15,643 bases of DNA from positions 1 through 15,643 of the forward strand of contig JAIRSD010000231.1 of assembly GCA_031255615.1 (NCBI GenBank). Direction: 5' to 3'. The notes beneath the pieces were generated by a model that was not told the origin of the DNA, did no database searches, and saw only the letters and a program-made list of their open reading frames with translations. Shown here piece after piece: positions 5,883 through 12,691 of this stretch. Origin of the DNA: Treponema sp. GTDB lineage: Bacteria > Spirochaetota > Spirochaetia > Treponematales > Breznakiellaceae. Each line of letters opens with the position of its first letter. Position 1 is the stretch's first letter. Both the position numbers and the translations under genes were made by a program.

Positions 5883-7777
5883 CGGTCCCGTCTGTTCAGG
5901 ACCATGAGCAGGGCGATGTCGCCCTGTCTAATCCCCGGTATCCGGGACGCCTGCCCCAGGCTGAGGGGCCGGACCGCGGCGAGTTTTTCCTTCGCCTCCG
6001 CGGAAAGTCCGGCTATCGCCGCGTAATCGGTGCGGGGGTCCAGCTTAACGGCGTCCATCTTGGCCGTCCGTCCGGCTGTTCGTTCCTCTTTTTCGATGTA
6101 TCCCGCGTAGCGGAGGTCCAGGCAGGCCCGTTCAAGCCATTCCTTGGAGTAGGATTCCAGTTCAGGAACCAGGGGGAGCATGTCCGCAAGCCGGACCCGG
6201 GAGTCCCGCAGGGCCCGCTCCAGGCTTTCCCCGCCGTGGGCTTCCAGGGGGGGCGGGGGCAGCGGCGGGACCCGCCGCTGCCGCAGGAGTTCTCCAATGG
6301 CTTCCAGGCCGGCGGTCTTTTTTGAAAACCGTTCCCAGCGCCGCTCATCCACCAGTCCCAGTTCCCTGCCCCGGGGGGTCAGCCGGCTGTCCGCCGTATC
6401 GTGCCGCAGGGCGAGCCGGTGTTCCGCCCGGCTGGTGAACATCCGGTAGGGTTCCCTGGTTCCCAGGGTGGTAAGATCGTCGATAAGGACCCCGATATAG
6501 GCTTCTCCCCGGCCCAGCACCAGGGGGGGGGCCCCCCGCAGTTTTTGGGCCGCGTTTATCCCCGCCATGATGCCCTGGGCCGCCGCCTCCTCGTAGCCGG
6601 AGCTGCCGTTGGTCTGGCCCGCGGCGAAGAGTCCGGCGATGCGTTTGGATTCCAGGCTGGGGTAAAGATCCAGGGGGTCCAGGTAGTCGTATTCCACCGC
6701 GTAGGCGGGGCGGACGATCCGCGCCTCCTCCAGGCCGGGGATGCTGTGGATAAAATCCCGCTGCACGTCCTCCGGCAGGGAGCTGGAAGCGCCGTTCATA
6801 TACATCTCCGTGGTAAAATGCCCCTCCGGTTCAATGAAAAGATGGTGCCGGTCCCGGTCGGGGAAACGCATCACCTTGTCCTCGATGGAAGGGCAGTACC
6901 GGGGGCCGGCGCCGCTGATCTTTCCCCCGTAAAGGGGGGATCGGTGGATATTGGAACGGATAATTTCGTGGGTCCGGGGGTTGGTGCAGGTGATCCAGCA
7001 GGGGACCTGGGGCAGGCCGGGACGCCAGGCCGCCGCCTCCCCGCCGGGGGAGTCCGGGTCGAAGGAAAAGGGCCGGCCCTCCTCGCCGTCCTGCCGTTCC
7101 ATGGCCCCGTAGTCGATGGAGTCCCCCGCCAGCCGGGCGGGGGTGCCGGTCTTGAGCCGGCCCAGGGGGAAGCCCCGGCGGCGGAGACTGGCCCCCAGAC
7201 CCAGGGCGGCCCCTTCCCCCAGGCGGCCCTGGGGGGCGTCGTATTCGCCGATGAAGATCCGCCCCTCCATGAAGGTTCCCGCCGCCAGGATCACCGTCTG
7301 GGCCCCAATCCTGTGCCCCCGCAGGGTGGCGACCCCCAGCACCCGGGGGCGGCCCCCCGCTGGGGAAGCGGCCCCCGCCTTGAACCCATCGTCGCCGGAG
7401 ACCATAAGGTCCACCGCCGTATCCATAAGAATCGACAGGCCCCTTTGTCCTTCCAGGGCGGAACGGGCCGCCGTCTGGTAAGCCTGCTTATCGGTCTGGG
7501 CCCGGGGAGCCTGAACCGCGGGGCCCCGGGACCGGTTGAGCACCCGGTACTGGATCATGGCCCGGTCGCTCAGTTTCCCCATCTCCCCCCCCAGTGCGTC
7601 CACTTCCCGGACCAGGTTCCCCTTGGACAGCCCCCCCACCGCGGGATTGCAGGAAAGGGCGCCGATACGGTCTGGGTTTTGGGTGATAAGGAGGACCGAG
7701 AATCCCAGCCGGGCCGCGGCCAGGGACGCCTCAATCCCGGCATGGCCGCCGCCCACCACGATGCAGTGATAATCCAT
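5879..7777 (-). CDS. mnmG: tRNA uridine-5-carboxymethylaminomethyl modification enzyme MnmG (GidA)
   Basis: MnmG is the FAD- and NADH-dependent subunit that, together with MnmE, installs carboxymethylaminomethyl (or aminomethyl) groups on wobble uridine-34 of certain tRNAs. The 632-residue length is normal. The FAD-binding dinucleotide fold GGGHAGIE is at residues 9-16, the family signature [25 protein letters not shown] follows at about 40-64, and a second signature ([11 protein letters not shown]) lies near 390-400. The C-terminal helical domain thought to contact MnmE and tRNA is intact. There is no clear Shine-Dalgarno. TATGGTAGTTT lies just upstream and offers -10-like boxes 11 and 6 bases before the ATG. 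Its stop overlaps that of the HIT gene. mnmE is also in this window, but about 5 kb away in a separate unit. Confidence 0.97.
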   Translation of the reverse strand: MDYHCIVVGGGHAGIEASLAAARLGFSVLLITQNPDRIGALSCNPAVGGLSKGNLVREVDALGGEMGKLSDRAMIQYRVLNRSRGPAVQAPRAQTDKQAYQTAARSALEGQRGLSILMDTAVDLMVSGDDGFKAGAASPAGGRPRVLGVATLRGHRIGAQTVILAAGTFMEGRIFIGEYDAPQGRLGEGAALGLGASLRRRGFPLGRLKTGTPARLAGDSIDYGAMERQDGEEGRPFSFDPDSPGGEAAAWRPGLPQVPCWITCTNPRTHEIIRSNIHRSPLYGGKISGAGPRYCPSIEDKVMRFPDRDRHHLFIEPEGHFTTEMYMNGASSSLPEDVQRDFIHSIPGLEEARIVRPAYAVEYDYLDPLDLYPSLESKRIAGLFAAGQTNGSSGYEEAAAQGIMAGINAAQKLRGAPPLVLGRGEAYIGVLIDDLTTLGTREPYRMFTSRAEHRLALRHDTADSRLTPRGRELGLVDERRWERFSKKTAGLEAIGELLRQRRVPPLPPPPLEAHGGESLERALRDSRVRLADMLPLVPELESYSKEWLERACLDLRYAGYIEKEERTAGRTAKMDAVKLDPRTDYAAIAGLSAEAKEKLAAVRPLSLGQASRIPGIRQGDIALLMVLNRRDR

Positions 7778-7912
7778 GAGCTGAAACTACCATAAAGGGC
7801 CCCGCTTAAACCAGTTTCAGAACCCGGAAACCGGCACACGGGGAAGCCGCGGACGGAGGCCGCGTGCGCGGAGCCGCGGCGCCTTCTCCGGGCCCGGCAA
7901 TTCACAAAAAAA

Positions 7913-7953
7913 TGGGCTTGTTCAATAACCCGGTTGGTTGTTGAACAAGCCCA
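7913..7953. repeat. Duplicated hairpin, copy 1
   Basis: This is an 18-bp stem with one G-T pair and loop CGGTT. Its inner arms are TTGTTCAATAACC and GGTTGTTGAACAA, and outer TGGGC/GCCCA pairs extend it. The inner 32 bases recur exactly at 8270-8301. It lies 136 bases upstream of the mnmG start. Confidence 0.85.
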
Positions 7954-7961
7954 ATGAACCT

Positions 7962-7981
7962 CCTCGCCCTAAAGGGCGGGG
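7962..7981. repeat. GC-rich hairpin with TAAA loop
   Basis: CCTCGCCC pairs with GGGCGGGG (one G-T pair) around loop TAAA, and TATGAGGC follows. Hairpins of this composition are often found at IS200/IS605-type ends, but no transposase or TnpB gene is nearby, so a transposon remnant is only a possibility. Confidence 0.4.
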
Positions 7982-8266
7982 TATGAGGCCCGTTGCGAAT
8001 GACACGGCGGCGGTCCCCGTAATATTTTATAAAAAAAATTGTAATATTCTCTATTGCCATCCCCTTTACCGGGCCCTATTGTCTTATATAACAATTATTC
8101 GATTTTTTTGTTTTTGAATGAGAATCCTTTAAGCGGGTCCGTCGATAACCCGCCTGGCTGCCGGACAAGGCCGCCGCAAAGAAAACACCGGGGGCTGGGC
8201 GGGGCTTTCCGAATGAACCGCCCCGCAGCGTTGGTGCTGCGGCCGGATCGCTTATGTTTTTGATTG

Positions 8267-8303
8267 GATTTGTTCAATAACCCGGTTGGTTGTTGAACAA
8301 GTC
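8267..8303. repeat. Duplicated hairpin, copy 2
   Basis: This second copy of the 7913-7953 hairpin keeps the 32-nt core exactly. Outside the core the flanks differ but still pair (GAT with GTC, using one G-T pair), giving a 16-bp stem. Confidence 0.85.
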
Positions 8304-8308
8304 TTGCG

Positions 8309-8341
8309 AAAACATGGGTTTCCTGAGGAAGTCCATGTTTT
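8309..8341 (+). terminator. Terminator-like hairpin followed by T-rich DNA
   Basis: AAAACATGG and CCATGTTTT enclose GTTTCC/GGAAGT, giving a continuous 15-bp stem with two G-T pairs and a TGA loop. A T-rich tract (TTCTCCGTTTTT) follows on the plus strand. No recognised plus-strand gene lies upstream, so either it ends an unannotated RNA or it belongs to the hairpin repeats of the region. Confidence 0.45.
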
Positions 8342-8360
8342 TCTCCGTTTTTAAGCGGTT

Positions 8361-8390
8361 GTTGTTCAGAAACTGAAGTTTCTGAACAAC
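8361..8390. repeat. 30-nt palindromic hairpin, family member 2
   Basis: This is a perfect palindrome with arm GTTGTTCAGAAACT and its complement around GA. It is related to 4120-4149 with only compensated pair changes. Its TTGTTCA start also resembles the hairpin at 8267. Confidence 0.8.
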
Positions 8391-8477
8391 CCTATTTAAA
8401 GCGGCTGCCGTCGGCGGAGGCTGATTTTCCCGGCAACACCATGAGGCGGCGCCACTGGGCGGTATTATGAGGCGATG

Positions 8478-8678
8478 CTAGTAGGCTGATTAGTCTAAAA
8501 GGCAGGATATGCGGATGGAAGAAATTTACCACGAAGGCGAAGAAGGCGCAGGAAGGGCGGGGATTGGAGGCGCCTTTTCATTCCTTCGTGTTCCTGGCGA
8601 GCCGCAGCTCGCCTTTGTGCCCCTTCGTGGTTAACATTCCTGTTCCCGGTCGTTTCGCTTATCCGGTGATGTAGCCTA
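8478..8678 (+). repeat. 200-bp interspersed repeat (ACCACGAAGG type), copy 1
   Basis: The element opens with CTAGTAGGCT and a short hairpin (TAGGCT, GATT, AGTCTA), then has a left arm containing TTTACCACGAAGGCG and a right arm with CCTTCGTGGTTAAC that can fold back on it, and ends near AGCCTA. The copy at 15307-15505 is well over 80% identical by eye. Near-identical 13-mers (ATGAGGC, A or G, ATGCT) flank it at 8467-8479 and 8700-8712, which may be a target duplication. It encodes no transposase, so it may be a MITE-like non-autonomous element. Confidence 0.75.
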
Positions 8679-8796
8679 AGCAAGGTACCGGGCAACGCCA
8701 TGAGGCAATGCTCATTCAAGGAAGTCGCGGACCTGCGGTCCGAGTCCGTAATGTGTCTCCATTATGGACAGACTCTATTTAAGGAGGAACCTGTTG

Positions 8797-10509
8797 ATGA
8801 AAACATACCCCGTGATGTTAGGATCCCCGTCCCGGGCGATCCCCCTGGCCGCCGGCTTAGTTCTTGCCTGCGCTTTGTTCCTTGCCTGCGGCGGAGAAAA
8901 GAAAAACGCCGCCGGGCCGGCGGCAAATTCCGCCTCCGTCGTTACCGCCCCCGGCCAACTGCCGATTGTTACCGAACCTGTCAGCCTGAGCATAGGGTTG
9001 CAGCAGTCCCAAAATGTGGTGGATTACGCCGCCAATTATTTAACCACCTATTTGCAGGAAAAAACGGGCATAGGAATCAATTTTTACTTTTTCTCCCCCA
9101 ACGCGAATGACGCCAACACCCAGCTTGAGCTGATGATCTCCTCCAATGAAAAACTGCCGGATCTCATTGCCATGGGCGGCCTGCCCAACTGGAAGGAACA
9201 CGGCGATGCGGGGGTGTTCATCGATCTTGAACCTCTCTATGAAAAGTACGCCTACTTTTACAACCAGCGGATAAGCAAGATGGATCCGCCGGAGATTGAC
9301 CGCATCAGGATTAAGAGTTCCTCCAGCAGCGGCAAACGCTACGCCCATTCGATGTATTCCTACCAGGCTACCCAGCAGTACCGTTCCATGAATTTTATTA
9401 ACCAGACCTGGCTTGATAATTTGGGCCTCCCCATGCCGGCCACCACCGAAGAATTTTACAATACCCTGGTGGCCTTCCGCGACCGGGATCCCAATAAAAA
9501 CGGCAGAAAGGATGAAATCCCTTTCCTTGGCTCCCTCAGCGCCTATGCCGCGGAACCCCTGGCCTTCCTGATCAACGCATTTGTGTACTACCCTTACCGG
9601 GACGCGGAAAACTGGTTTCTTAACGCTACCGGTGGAAAACTCTGGACTCCCTGGACCACGGAGGAGTACCGCGAGGCCCTGCGTTACATCAACCGGCTTT
9701 ACCGGGAAGGCTTAATAGCCCCCGCTACCTTTACGATAACCCAGCAGGAGATGATTCCCCTGCTCTCCTACGCCCCGGGCGAAACCCCGACGGTGGGATT
9801 CTTCTCGGGCCACCAGAACCAGGTGCTGCGGCCCGAAACTCCGGCCATATACGATTATGCCTACCAGGTATCCCTGACCGGCCCCAGAGGAGTCAACTGG
9901 TATCCCCAATTACCGCCCCGTATTGCGCCCGCCTGTTTTATTACCAAGGACTGCGCCTACCCGGAGGCGGCCTTCCGCCTTCTGGATTTTATCTGCGATC
10001 TGGAAACGACGATGACCGCCCGTTACGGGGAACAGGGAGTGGACTGGAAATTGGTAAGCCCGGAAGATAATTTTCGCAGCTACCTGGACAGGCCCGCCTG
10101 GTTCCAGCAGATCAATATGATCTGGGGAATCCCGCAGAACAAACACTGGGCCCTGGAGTTTGCCCAGATTTACATTAAGGAAAATGACGTTGCCAACGCC
10201 GTCTGGTTTGACGATGGTTCCTGGAACGCCTCCCGCTACAAGATGTACCAGCGGATATTTGTAAACGACGGGAAAGACGCTCCGGAAAAGGTTGACACCA
10301 TCGTGTATACCCAGGAGGAGGAGGATCAGATTCGGGAACTGCGGAGCACCATCGACACCTACCGGGCGGAATGTCTGTCCCTGTTCTGCACCGGGACGAT
10401 GAATTTAGACCGGGATTGGGATAATTACCTTTCCGAACTCGACAAGATGGGCCTTAAACGCTATCTGGAGACCGCCCAAAAAGCCTATACCAGGACTATC
10501 GGCAGGTAA
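8797..10509 (+). CDS. ABC-transporter extracellular solute-binding lipoprotein (LplA-like, family 1)
   Basis: This 570-residue protein is the substrate-capture component of a carbohydrate-type importer. It starts with a lipoprotein signal peptide ending in FLAC (Cys31) followed by GG and a small-residue linker. The mature part shows the LplA-like pattern of large family 1 binding proteins: an N-terminal segment with TYLQEKTGIGINF, a GGLPNWKE region, the DRDPNKNGRKDEIPF metal-loop-like motif (about residues 236-250) and a C-terminal segment rich in Trp and Tyr. The ligand is likely a saccharide, but which one cannot be told. The frame opens 11 codons earlier (8764), but the ATG at 8797 is preferred because AAGGAGG lies nine bases upstream and the signal peptide then begins MKTYP. 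Two permease genes follow almost without a gap. Confidence 0.92.
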   Translation: MKTYPVMLGSPSRAIPLAAGLVLACALFLACGGEKKNAAGPAANSASVVTAPGQLPIVTEPVSLSIGLQQSQNVVDYAANYLTTYLQEKTGIGINFYFFSPNANDANTQLELMISSNEKLPDLIAMGGLPNWKEHGDAGVFIDLEPLYEKYAYFYNQRISKMDPPEIDRIRIKSSSSSGKRYAHSMYSYQATQQYRSMNFINQTWLDNLGLPMPATTEEFYNTLVAFRDRDPNKNGRKDEIPFLGSLSAYAAEPLAFLINAFVYYPYRDAENWFLNATGGKLWTPWTTEEYREALRYINRLYREGLIAPATFTITQQEMIPLLSYAPGETPTVGFFSGHQNQVLRPETPAIYDYAYQVSLTGPRGVNWYPQLPPRIAPACFITKDCAYPEAAFRLLDFICDLETTMTARYGEQGVDWKLVSPEDNFRSYLDRPAWFQQINMIWGIPQNKHWALEFAQIYIKENDVANAVWFDDGSWNASRYKMYQRIFVNDGKDAPEKVDTIVYTQEEEDQIRELRSTIDTYRAECLSLFCTGTMNLDRDWDNYLSELDKMGLKRYLETAQKAYTRTIGR

Positions 10510-10511
10510 CG

Positions 10512-11474
10512 GTGAAAGCCATATACGGTAACAATGGAAGCCCCCCGTTAAACGGGGGCAGCCTGTTTGTGCGGCGCTTTAAACGGGACTGGCGGCTGCA
10601 CCTGTTTATGCTGCTGCCCCTGCTGTACCTTTTAATATTTGCCTATTACCCCATGTTCGGCGTCCAGATCGCCTTTAAGAATTTTTCCCCCGCCAGGGGT
10701 ATTTGGGGCAGCCCCTGGGTCGGACTGCGGCACTTTAAAACCTTTTTCAGTTCCTACCAGTTTCCCCGGGTGATGAAGAATACCATCATCCTGTCCCTGT
10801 ACCTGATACTGGCGGGATTCCCCCTGCCGATTTTTTTCGCCCTCATCCTGAACACCATGCGGAATCTGGCCTTCAAAAAAATCGTGCAGACCCTTACCTA
10901 CATCCCCCATTTTATCTCGACCGTGGTGCTGGTCGGCATGATGATCACCTTTTTCAGCCCCGTGGCCGGGGCCTACGGCTATTTTTTTAAAATCTTCAAC
11001 GCCGGATACCCCGATATACTTATGGGCATCGCCGGGACCTTCCGGCATTTCTATGTATGGTCGGACGTGTGGCAAAACCTGGGCTGGGGGACGATCATTT
11101 ATATCGCCGCCCTGTCGTCGGTAAGCCCGGAACTGTACGAGGCCGCGGAAATTGACGGGGCCAGCCGCTGGCAGCGGCTTATCCACATAGATTTTCCCGC
11201 CATCCTTCCCACCGCCGCCATCATGCTTATCCTGCGTTTCGGGTCCATTATGACCATCGGCTTTGAAAAGGTGCTGCTGATGCAGACCAATTTGAACCTC
11301 GGCACCTCGGAGATCATTTCTACCTATGTCTACAAAGTGGGCCTCCAGGCGGGGGGAAATTTTTCCTATGCCACCGCCATAGGACTCTTTAATTCGGCAA
11401 TTAACTGCACCGTCCTCCTGGTGGTAAACCGGACCGCGCGGAAGTTAAGCGACAATGAAATCGGACTCTTGTAA
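10512..11474 (+). CDS. Carbohydrate ABC-transporter permease, LplB type
   Basis: This 320-residue inner-membrane protein is the first of two permeases. It has about six membrane helices, starting near residues 30-47 (LHLFMLLPLLYLLIFAYYP), and the binding-protein-dependent transport signature EAAEIDGA at about 210-217, the loop that docks the ATPase. The assigned GTG start is two bases after the binding-protein stop, with only AGG as a possible ribosome-binding site. The first 20 codons are poorly conserved in character and contain a strong hairpin, so a later start such as the GTG at about 10569 is possible. It works with the flanking binding protein and second permease. No ATPase gene is present in the operon, as is common for Lpl-type systems that use a shared MsmX-like ATPase. 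Confidence 0.93.
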   Translation: MKAIYGNNGSPPLNGGSLFVRRFKRDWRLHLFMLLPLLYLLIFAYYPMFGVQIAFKNFSPARGIWGSPWVGLRHFKTFFSSYQFPRVMKNTIILSLYLILAGFPLPIFFALILNTMRNLAFKKIVQTLTYIPHFISTVVLVGMMITFFSPVAGAYGYFFKIFNAGYPDILMGIAGTFRHFYVWSDVWQNLGWGTIIYIAALSSVSPELYEAAEIDGASRWQRLIHIDFPAILPTAAIMLILRFGSIMTIGFEKVLLMQTNLNLGTSEIISTYVYKVGLQAGGNFSYATAIGLFNSAINCTVLLVVNRTARKLSDNEIGLL

Positions 11475-11489
11475 AAAAGGCGGCGCGGC

Positions 11490-12407
11490 ATGGCGAATAC
11501 AAAACCCCGTTCAGGACCCTTAAAGGTCAGAACCTCCCCGGAAGACCGGGCCCTCTACCTGCTGACGAACATCTCCCTCGTCGTCCTGCTGATCGTCATC
11601 GTGTATCCCCTCATCTACATGGTTTCCTCTTCGTTTTCCTCGGGCCGGGCGGTTTCCTCAGGCCGGGTAGTCCTGCTGCCGGTGGAGCCGACCCTGGACG
11701 GGTACCGGACGGTCTTCTCCTATAAAAGCGTTATGACCGGCTACCGGAACACCGTCATATATACCGTTGTAGGCACCACAATCAACGTCATGCTGACCCT
11801 GATAGCGGCCTTCCCCCTGTCGCGGAAAAATTTCCAGGGCCGCAACTTTTATATGGCCCTCTTTGTTATCACGATGTTTTTTTCCGGCGGCCTTATCCCC
11901 TCGTATATCCTGGTAACCCAGCTTAAACTTACCAACACGATATGGGCAATCGTCCTGCCCGGGGCCGTCAGCACCTATAACATGATTATTACCCGCACTT
12001 TCTTCGCGTCCACCATCCCCCAGGAATTAATCGAGGCCTCCCAAATAGACGGTTGCGACGATTTCCGCTTCTTTTTTACAATTCTGCTGCCCCTTTCAAA
12101 AGCCGTCATCGCCGTCATCGGCCTGTACTACGGCGTAGCCCACTGGAACGCCTGGTTCGGCGCCATGCTGTACCTCCGGGACCCCGCCCTCCAGCCCCTG
12201 CAGCTGGTGCTGCGGTCCATCCTGATTGCCGTCAGCATCGACGTTTCCCAGATTCAGGATCCCGAATTGCTGGAACGGATGGTTTATATGGCGGATCTGA
12301 TGAAGTACGCGCTGATTATCGTGGCCACCGTCCCGATTGTCGCCATGTATCCCTTCGTTCAACGATACTTTATCAAGGGCGTCATGATCGGCTCGATTAA
12401 GGGGTAA
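11490..12407 (+). CDS. Carbohydrate ABC-transporter permease, LplC/YtcP type
   Basis: This 305-residue inner-membrane protein is the second permease of the importer, following the first by 15 bases. It has about six hydrophobic helices, beginning with LLTNISLVVLLIVIVYPLIY (about 24-43). It carries a slightly diverged EAA loop, EASQIDGCDD, at about 182-191, and ends with the usual FVQRYFIKGVMIGSIKG tail of this subfamily. The ribosome-binding site is weak (AAGGCGG). The stop codon lies inside a 13-bp perfect tandem duplication. It converges on mnmE across a 284-base gap that contains copy C of the hairpin repeat. Confidence 0.94.
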   Translation: MANTKPRSGPLKVRTSPEDRALYLLTNISLVVLLIVIVYPLIYMVSSSFSSGRAVSSGRVVLLPVEPTLDGYRTVFSYKSVMTGYRNTVIYTVVGTTINVMLTLIAAFPLSRKNFQGRNFYMALFVITMFFSGGLIPSYILVTQLKLTNTIWAIVLPGAVSTYNMIITRTFFASTIPQELIEASQIDGCDDFRFFFTILLPLSKAVIAVIGLYYGVAHWNAWFGAMLYLRDPALQPLQLVLRSILIAVSIDVSQIQDPELLERMVYMADLMKYALIIVATVPIVAMYPFVQRYFIKGVMIGSIKG

Positions 12408-12423
12408 AAATAAGGGGTAAAAA
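12398..12423 (+). repeat. 13-bp tandem duplication across the permease stop codon
   Basis: TAAGGGGTAAAAA occurs twice in direct succession. The first unit holds the TAA stop at 12405-12407 and the second repeats it 13 bases later. This is probably a recent slippage or duplication event. Confidence 0.9.
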
Positions 12424-12449
12424 AGTAAAGGCCGGGTATTTAGGGACCG

Positions 12450-12592
12450 CCGCATATTGAGTGAAATTTGGGCGCATTTTTGGCGCGGAGCGCCAAAAAC
12501 CGGGCTATCCGCTCTAACAAAAACCCTGCGGGTTTTTGTTCCGCTCCTATCCCTTGCGCACTCGCTGTGCCCCGCCCTTCCTGGGTTGCGCC
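12450..12592 (+). repeat. Multi-hairpin interspersed repeat, copy C (shortened)
   Basis: Copy C has the leading GCATATTGAGT and GGGCGCAT, then H1 at 12477-12499 (10-bp stem, loop GGA), linker CCGGGCTATCCGCTCT, and H2 at 12516-12540 (11 bp, loop TGC). The segment CCGCTCCTATCCCTTGCGC follows. After that it diverges from A and B: only a short hairpin (GCAC/GTGC) and a 31-nt module (12562-12592) follow. That module is found again, reversed, at 15557-15587 with three differences. It lies between the convergent permease and mnmE genes and is antisense to mnmE. Confidence 0.85.
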
Positions 12593-12691
12593 TCCTGGAG
12601 ACAGACCGGGAGTAAAGGGAGAACCGCCGATCCTGTCCGCTTTCCCCTTCGCCGCGCCTTTGGCGGCAGGGGAGCTGCCGGGCGGGGCCGC

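Larger units (their letters stand above)
7778..8796. other. 1-kb non-coding region rich in hairpins and repeats
   Basis: This gap separates divergent mnmG and the sugar-transporter operon. It contains a duplicated 32-nt hairpin core (7913-7953 and 8267-8303), a GC-rich hairpin (7962-7981), an AT-rich stretch (about 8020-8125), a terminator-like hairpin (8309-8341), a 30-nt palindrome (8361-8390) and a 200-bp interspersed repeat (8478-8678). A small perfect hairpin (8728-8742, arms CGGACC/GGTCCG) follows near the transporter start. GCGGGT/ACCCGC (about 8133-8153) and CCGCAGC/GCTGCGG (about 8223-8242) also pair. Short open frames here lack ribosome-binding sites and cross the repeats, so I regard them as non-coding. 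Confidence 0.7.

Noticed and set aside
6401..7795. Open frame of 464 codons on the plus strand over mnmG
   Set aside because: It is antisense to a full-length mnmG, with Gly/Pro/His-rich composition typical of GC shadows.
7962..7981. IS200/IS605 end as a firm call
   Set aside because: The hairpin is suggestive, but there is no transposase, TnpB gene or matching second end.
8054..8263. 69-codon plus-strand frame between mnmG and the transporter
   Set aside because: It has no Shine-Dalgarno or recognisable domain, and its sequence crosses GC-rich hairpins; an RNA is more likely if anything is expressed.
7913..8303. CRISPR-like array suggested by repeated hairpins
   Set aside because: Only two identical units occur, over 300 bases apart, with no regular spacers and no cas genes.
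8495..8719. 74-codon minus-strand frame with NHEGAQ-type sequence
   Set aside because: It translates the 200-bp ACCACGAAGG repeat, a known source of spurious proteins, and lacks a ribosome-binding site.
8764..8796. Earlier start for the solute-binding protein
   Set aside because: The ATG at 8797 has a strong AAGGAGG site at suitable distance and gives a normal lipoprotein signal; the earlier start would place that site inside the gene.
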